Translations under genes and position numbers: made by a program | Part shown: in pieces, positions 19,141-22,142 of the stretch | Layout of the letters: each line of letters begins with the position of its first letter | Numbering within the stretch: position 1 is the first letter of the stretch | NCBI RefSeq assembly: GCF_000003605.2 | Contig: NW_003120937.1 | Location: 26,637 to 48,778, forward strand | DNA from: Saccoglossus kowalevskii | Taxonomy: Eukaryota > Hemichordata > Enteropneusta > Harrimaniidae | DNA length: 22,142 nucleotides | Direction of reading: 5' to 3' | Notes under the pieces: model-generated | Seen by the model: only the letters and a program-made list of their open reading frames with translations | What the model was told of the DNA's origin: nothing | Database searches by the model: none

Positions 19141-21975
19141 TTGTGTTTACTAGATTACTGCTTGCACATTTGCAACGAAATGTACAGGGAAAAAGTCAAT
19201 GATTTTCTGCGCATGCGCCAAAGAATAGGTGAAATGCTTCAAATGGCTTATGCAGATTGTGGTGACGATGAAGGAACATACCTCGCAAAGGCGGCAAGCA
19301 TCATACGAAGGGATATTTTTACCACTGCAACCAAATTTGATGGTACATTTAGCAAAGATGCTCAAATGCAATCTGTTTTAAAACATTACTCACTCTGGTC
19401 AGCATGATTTTAAATGGGTCTGATCTTACAGCAAAGAAAAAGCATGATATGTTATCTTAAAACCAAGCATGTCTCTCTGTTTCACAGATGGTCATATTCA
19501 ATTCCTGTAACCGTTGACAAGATTTGAATAATACGGTGTATGATCGTCATAGCAAAGACCGAGAACCAACACTGCCTGTACATGTTGGCCTCAGTATTTA
19601 CTCAGAAACTCGCCAGGCCAAGTTAGTTGATGAGATGTTTCAACTCGGCCTATCAATTTCCTATGACAGAGTTCTGAAAATTGATAACACTATAGTACGT
19701 TCATTGTGCACATACAAAATTCGATGGGTTGTCAGTTCTGAAAATCTTGTAAAATATGTGTTTACCACATCAGCTTATGACAATCTGGACTATGACCCTA
19801 CCTCCATGACTACAAAGGAAGCTTTCCATATTCAAGCATCCTGATGATCATAACACTGGTCAGCCTTGTGATGGTAAAATATTCCTCCTATTCCTTCAAA
19901 CACATCCTGGAAATTAAAAGAAGTTGGTTCTCTGAGTGAGGTTATGATATATAGGAAGACGTGGCTTGTGTTTGTAAGGTTGCGAATAATGGAATGACTT
20001 CCACCCATGTTATCTTGGTGGGCCTCCCACGCCAACCAACATAATGATCTAATAGTGTTAAAAACCATCTCATCAATGCTTTCCTTTTCCAAAGAAGATT
20101 CCCATTCTGTAGCTTTGATGTGCCATGGCACGAAGTTATTAAAAAAGTGACAACTTTTCTCAAGCCAGAACAGACACCTGTTATGACATATGATCAGCCG
20201 CTCTATGCCATTGCAAAGACAGTTCAATGAACATGGCCTGAGAAGTTTGGAGAAAATAAGCTACTAGTAATGTTAGGTGGGTTACATATAGAAATGGCGT
20301 TTATTAGCCTGATCGGATCCTGGCTTAAAGGCAGTGGGTGGATTCAAGCTCTAGAAGAAGCCATTGCATTACTGTGATGCAGTCATGTAAAAAGTCGCAC
20401 TATATTCACTACTTAAAGATGCTCATTCCCTTCACAAAATATGTAGATTTTGAAGTCTTCTACCAGCAGTCTAAAAACATTCCTCAGTTCAGATACTGGT
20501 CAACTGCTTTTTAATTGGAATTATTACTGCTCACAGTTGTAAAATTACTCAAAGAAGGAAATTTTTAATTGTATATTCATGGGGCATTGGTGTTTTGCAA
20601 TGGACAAGGTAAACTATTTTCGATGGCTTCCTGTTTACCTGAGGGACATGTTGAGTTTAAGCGAACAGCATTCTGAAGTTCACAATTCAGAGAATAGGTT
20701 TTCAGGAATATAGATTGATCATGCCCACGAACTAAACACTAAAAATGTGAAAGAGCAAAGTGGAATAATTGGCATCACAAGCAATGAGAATGCCCTGAAT
20801 CGCTGGCTCATCTCAGGTCCTCAAATATCAGCATTGACAGAGGCATTTAAGAGCAGCATTCCCAAAAAAACAGGATGGAGAAGAAGCAAAGAAGCACCAT
20901 GAAGAAATAGCATCATTCCAAAAGAGATTTTCTGCAGATGTTTGTAACTTGCATAGCACAATAACTGAATCCATTTTTAGAGTTGACAGATTCATTGATT
21001 GTCTTACACACAGGGAATATACACCAAGGACTTGCAGTATCAAATCTAGAAAAGATTGAAGAAGTGGGTCGAAAACAGTTTGAAGAAGGACTGACTCATT
21101 GTCAGATAAAATGAGCATCTTCAACTCACCCAAAGGGCAAACAAAGCAACAAAAGCGTATGCCATCTTTGAAGAATGACGTTTCATTGTTTTCCCGTCTC
21201 TTTATTGTATGTCAGAATAGGGATGGCAATATAAAAGAGCACACCTCCGTCAATTTCTCAAAACAGTGAGATCAGGGAACAAAGCATAGCTGCTGAAGCT
21301 CTAGAGCATGGATTACTCGATTTCTAGCTGTGATCCTCCAGAACCAAAAGTGATAGTTCTTGATGGAGCAGCACTGATAAATAAATTGAAGCCAATATGA
21401 CGTTTGCAGATTATGCCTCCAAGACAGTTCTTCCATGATTAAGAAAGTTGTCAACCAATGCATTGAGAATCGATGTGGTATTCGATGTCTACCTGGAGAG
21501 GTCACTAAAGAATTCTGCCATAGTTTACCCTGATCAACCCATGTAACCACGTGTTGGCTGACACCAGGATTTTTGTACATATAAAGGATGCTCAACAAGG
21601 ACAGGGAATGAATCGCACAGTCATTCACACAGTTGATACTGATGTTGTAGTTCTCAGAGTCGCTGCTGTAGTAAGACTTAGAAACTTACAGCTGGCAATT
21701 GCATTTGGATTATGGCAATACTTCAGATACATCAATGTCAACAAGATACCACAACTACTAGGTGAAGAAAAGGCCTGTGCATTGCCAATGTTTCATTCAT
21801 TTACTGGATGTGAAGCAGTTTCCTTTTTTGCAGGAAAAGAAAAGAAATCTGCAATGAATACCTGGAAAATTGTTTCTAATGTCACACAGTCTGTTATGCA
21901 AAATCCATCTGTGATAACTGATGGAGACATGGCTATTTCTTGTATATATATATATGATCCCACAAGTGAAGTGTT
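19141..21975 (+). pseudogene. Transposon-like large ORF relic, PIN/FEN1-like C-terminus
   Basis: At least a dozen collinear blocks in shifting frames match, from memory, a large multicopy protein family of cnidarians, molluscs and other animals with no agreed function. Blocks include KFDGTF (about 19336), LVSMILNGSDL and NQACLSVSQM (19394-19515), DREPTLPVHVGLSIYS to FTTSAYDNLDYDP (19524-19840), LSWWASHANQ (20010), QTPVMTYDQPLYAIAKTVQ to LGGLHIEMAF (20126-20374), IPQFRYWSTAF (20458-20562), WLPVYLRDM and DHAHELN to RWLISGPQ (20594-20899), NDVSLFSRLFIVCQNRDG (21111-21266), VIVLDGAALIN (21308-21397), RIDVVFDVYLERSLK (21397-21543), then LADTRIFVH, TVDTDVV and MFHSFTGCEAVSFFAGK (21542-21975). Stops include 19458, 19515, 20228 and 20711. 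ADTR plus VDTDV resemble the acidic motifs of PIN/FEN1-type nucleases. About 100 residues appear deleted near 21543. The element is dead. Confidence 0.78.
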
Positions 21976-22142
21976 AGGAACAAACAATTTAAAGAAGCTA
22001 AATCTTTTAATTTTACATTTAGATATATTGATGATGTCCTTTCTATCAACAATCCTAACTTTTGTGATTTGCTCCTATTGATATATCCCACAGAACTAGA
22101 CATTAAAGGAACTACAGAATCAGCTTCCTCGGCCTCATACCT
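21976..22142 (+). mobile_element. Reverse-transcriptase fragment with YIDD box, runs off the window
   Basis: In one uninterrupted frame to the window end the sequence encodes KEAKSFNFTFRYIDDVLSIN, then the recognisable IYPTELDIKGTTESASSASY block. YIDD is the catalytic motif of reverse transcriptase. The block order matches the retroelement family whose next segment is represented, inverted, at 6280-6515. The frame starts abruptly where the preceding transposon-like ORF loses its family match (about 21970-21980), consistent with a 5'-truncated insertion. The remainder lies beyond 22142. The retroelement class is not determined from this much. Confidence 0.78.

Noticed and set aside
19832-21628. 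Minus-strand ORFs (19832-20227, 20828-21133, 21272-21628)
   Set aside because: They lie opposite blocks of the transposon-like ORF that match the family on the plus strand, so they are antisense shadows.
1-22142. CRISPR array, bacterial operon, rRNA or intact tRNA
   Set aside because: No regularly spaced identical repeats, no operon structure and no RNA-gene cloverleaf or rRNA motif was found; all gene content is eukaryotic.

Overview
This is animal nuclear DNA: AT-rich, with GT/AG introns (ttttacag acceptors, gtaagt or gtatgt donors), phase-1 fibronectin III exons, a vertebrate/invertebrate-type core-2 glycosyltransferase relic and eukaryotic transposon remains. The combination suggests a marine invertebrate, perhaps a mollusc or another lophotrochozoan. 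That placement is inference from recalled families, not from a search. Nothing bacterial is present.

Layout. Positions 1-1060 are CpG-richer than the rest and carry three copies of TAATTACGCAAA; this could be the edge of a promoter region. 1610-1885 is a decayed tandem array. 4747-6028 is a nearly full-length GT14 (core-2 beta-1,6-N-acetylglucosaminyltransferase type) pseudogene with one nonsense codon, three frame breaks and a Lys where the family has its catalytic Glu. 6280-6515 (minus strand) is a short reverse-transcriptase relic. 7371-7634 is an unassigned, possibly coding stretch.

9221-14121 (plus strand) holds seven exons of a type I membrane protein: six FN3 modules, then a transmembrane segment and a short cytoplasmic tail with three YxxPhi motifs. 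Two FN3 exons and the membrane/tail exon are intact; the other four FN3 exons carry stops, frameshifts or truncations. The intact exons splice in frame with one another, so the locus is either a dying gene or a shorter gene that skips dead exons. The tail's stop codon lies inside the terminal inverted repeat of a 363-bp MITE-like element (14116-14478). A partial copy of the same element sits in an intron at about 11071-11185. A second array with the same ~31-bp unit as the first follows at 14825-15085.

15086-19140 has no recognisable gene. It contains a possible signal-peptide mini-exon (18062-18093), a DR4-type nuclear-receptor site, a nested hairpin and a pair of CRE octamers. 19141-21975 is a stop-riddled copy of a large, poorly characterised, transposon-like protein family, readable in at least a dozen collinear blocks and ending in a region with PIN/FEN1-like acidic motifs. 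At about 21976 it is interrupted by a second fragment of the same reverse-transcriptase family (YIDD box), which runs off the window. The window is largely a graveyard of mobile elements and pseudogenes around one FN3 receptor locus of uncertain status.
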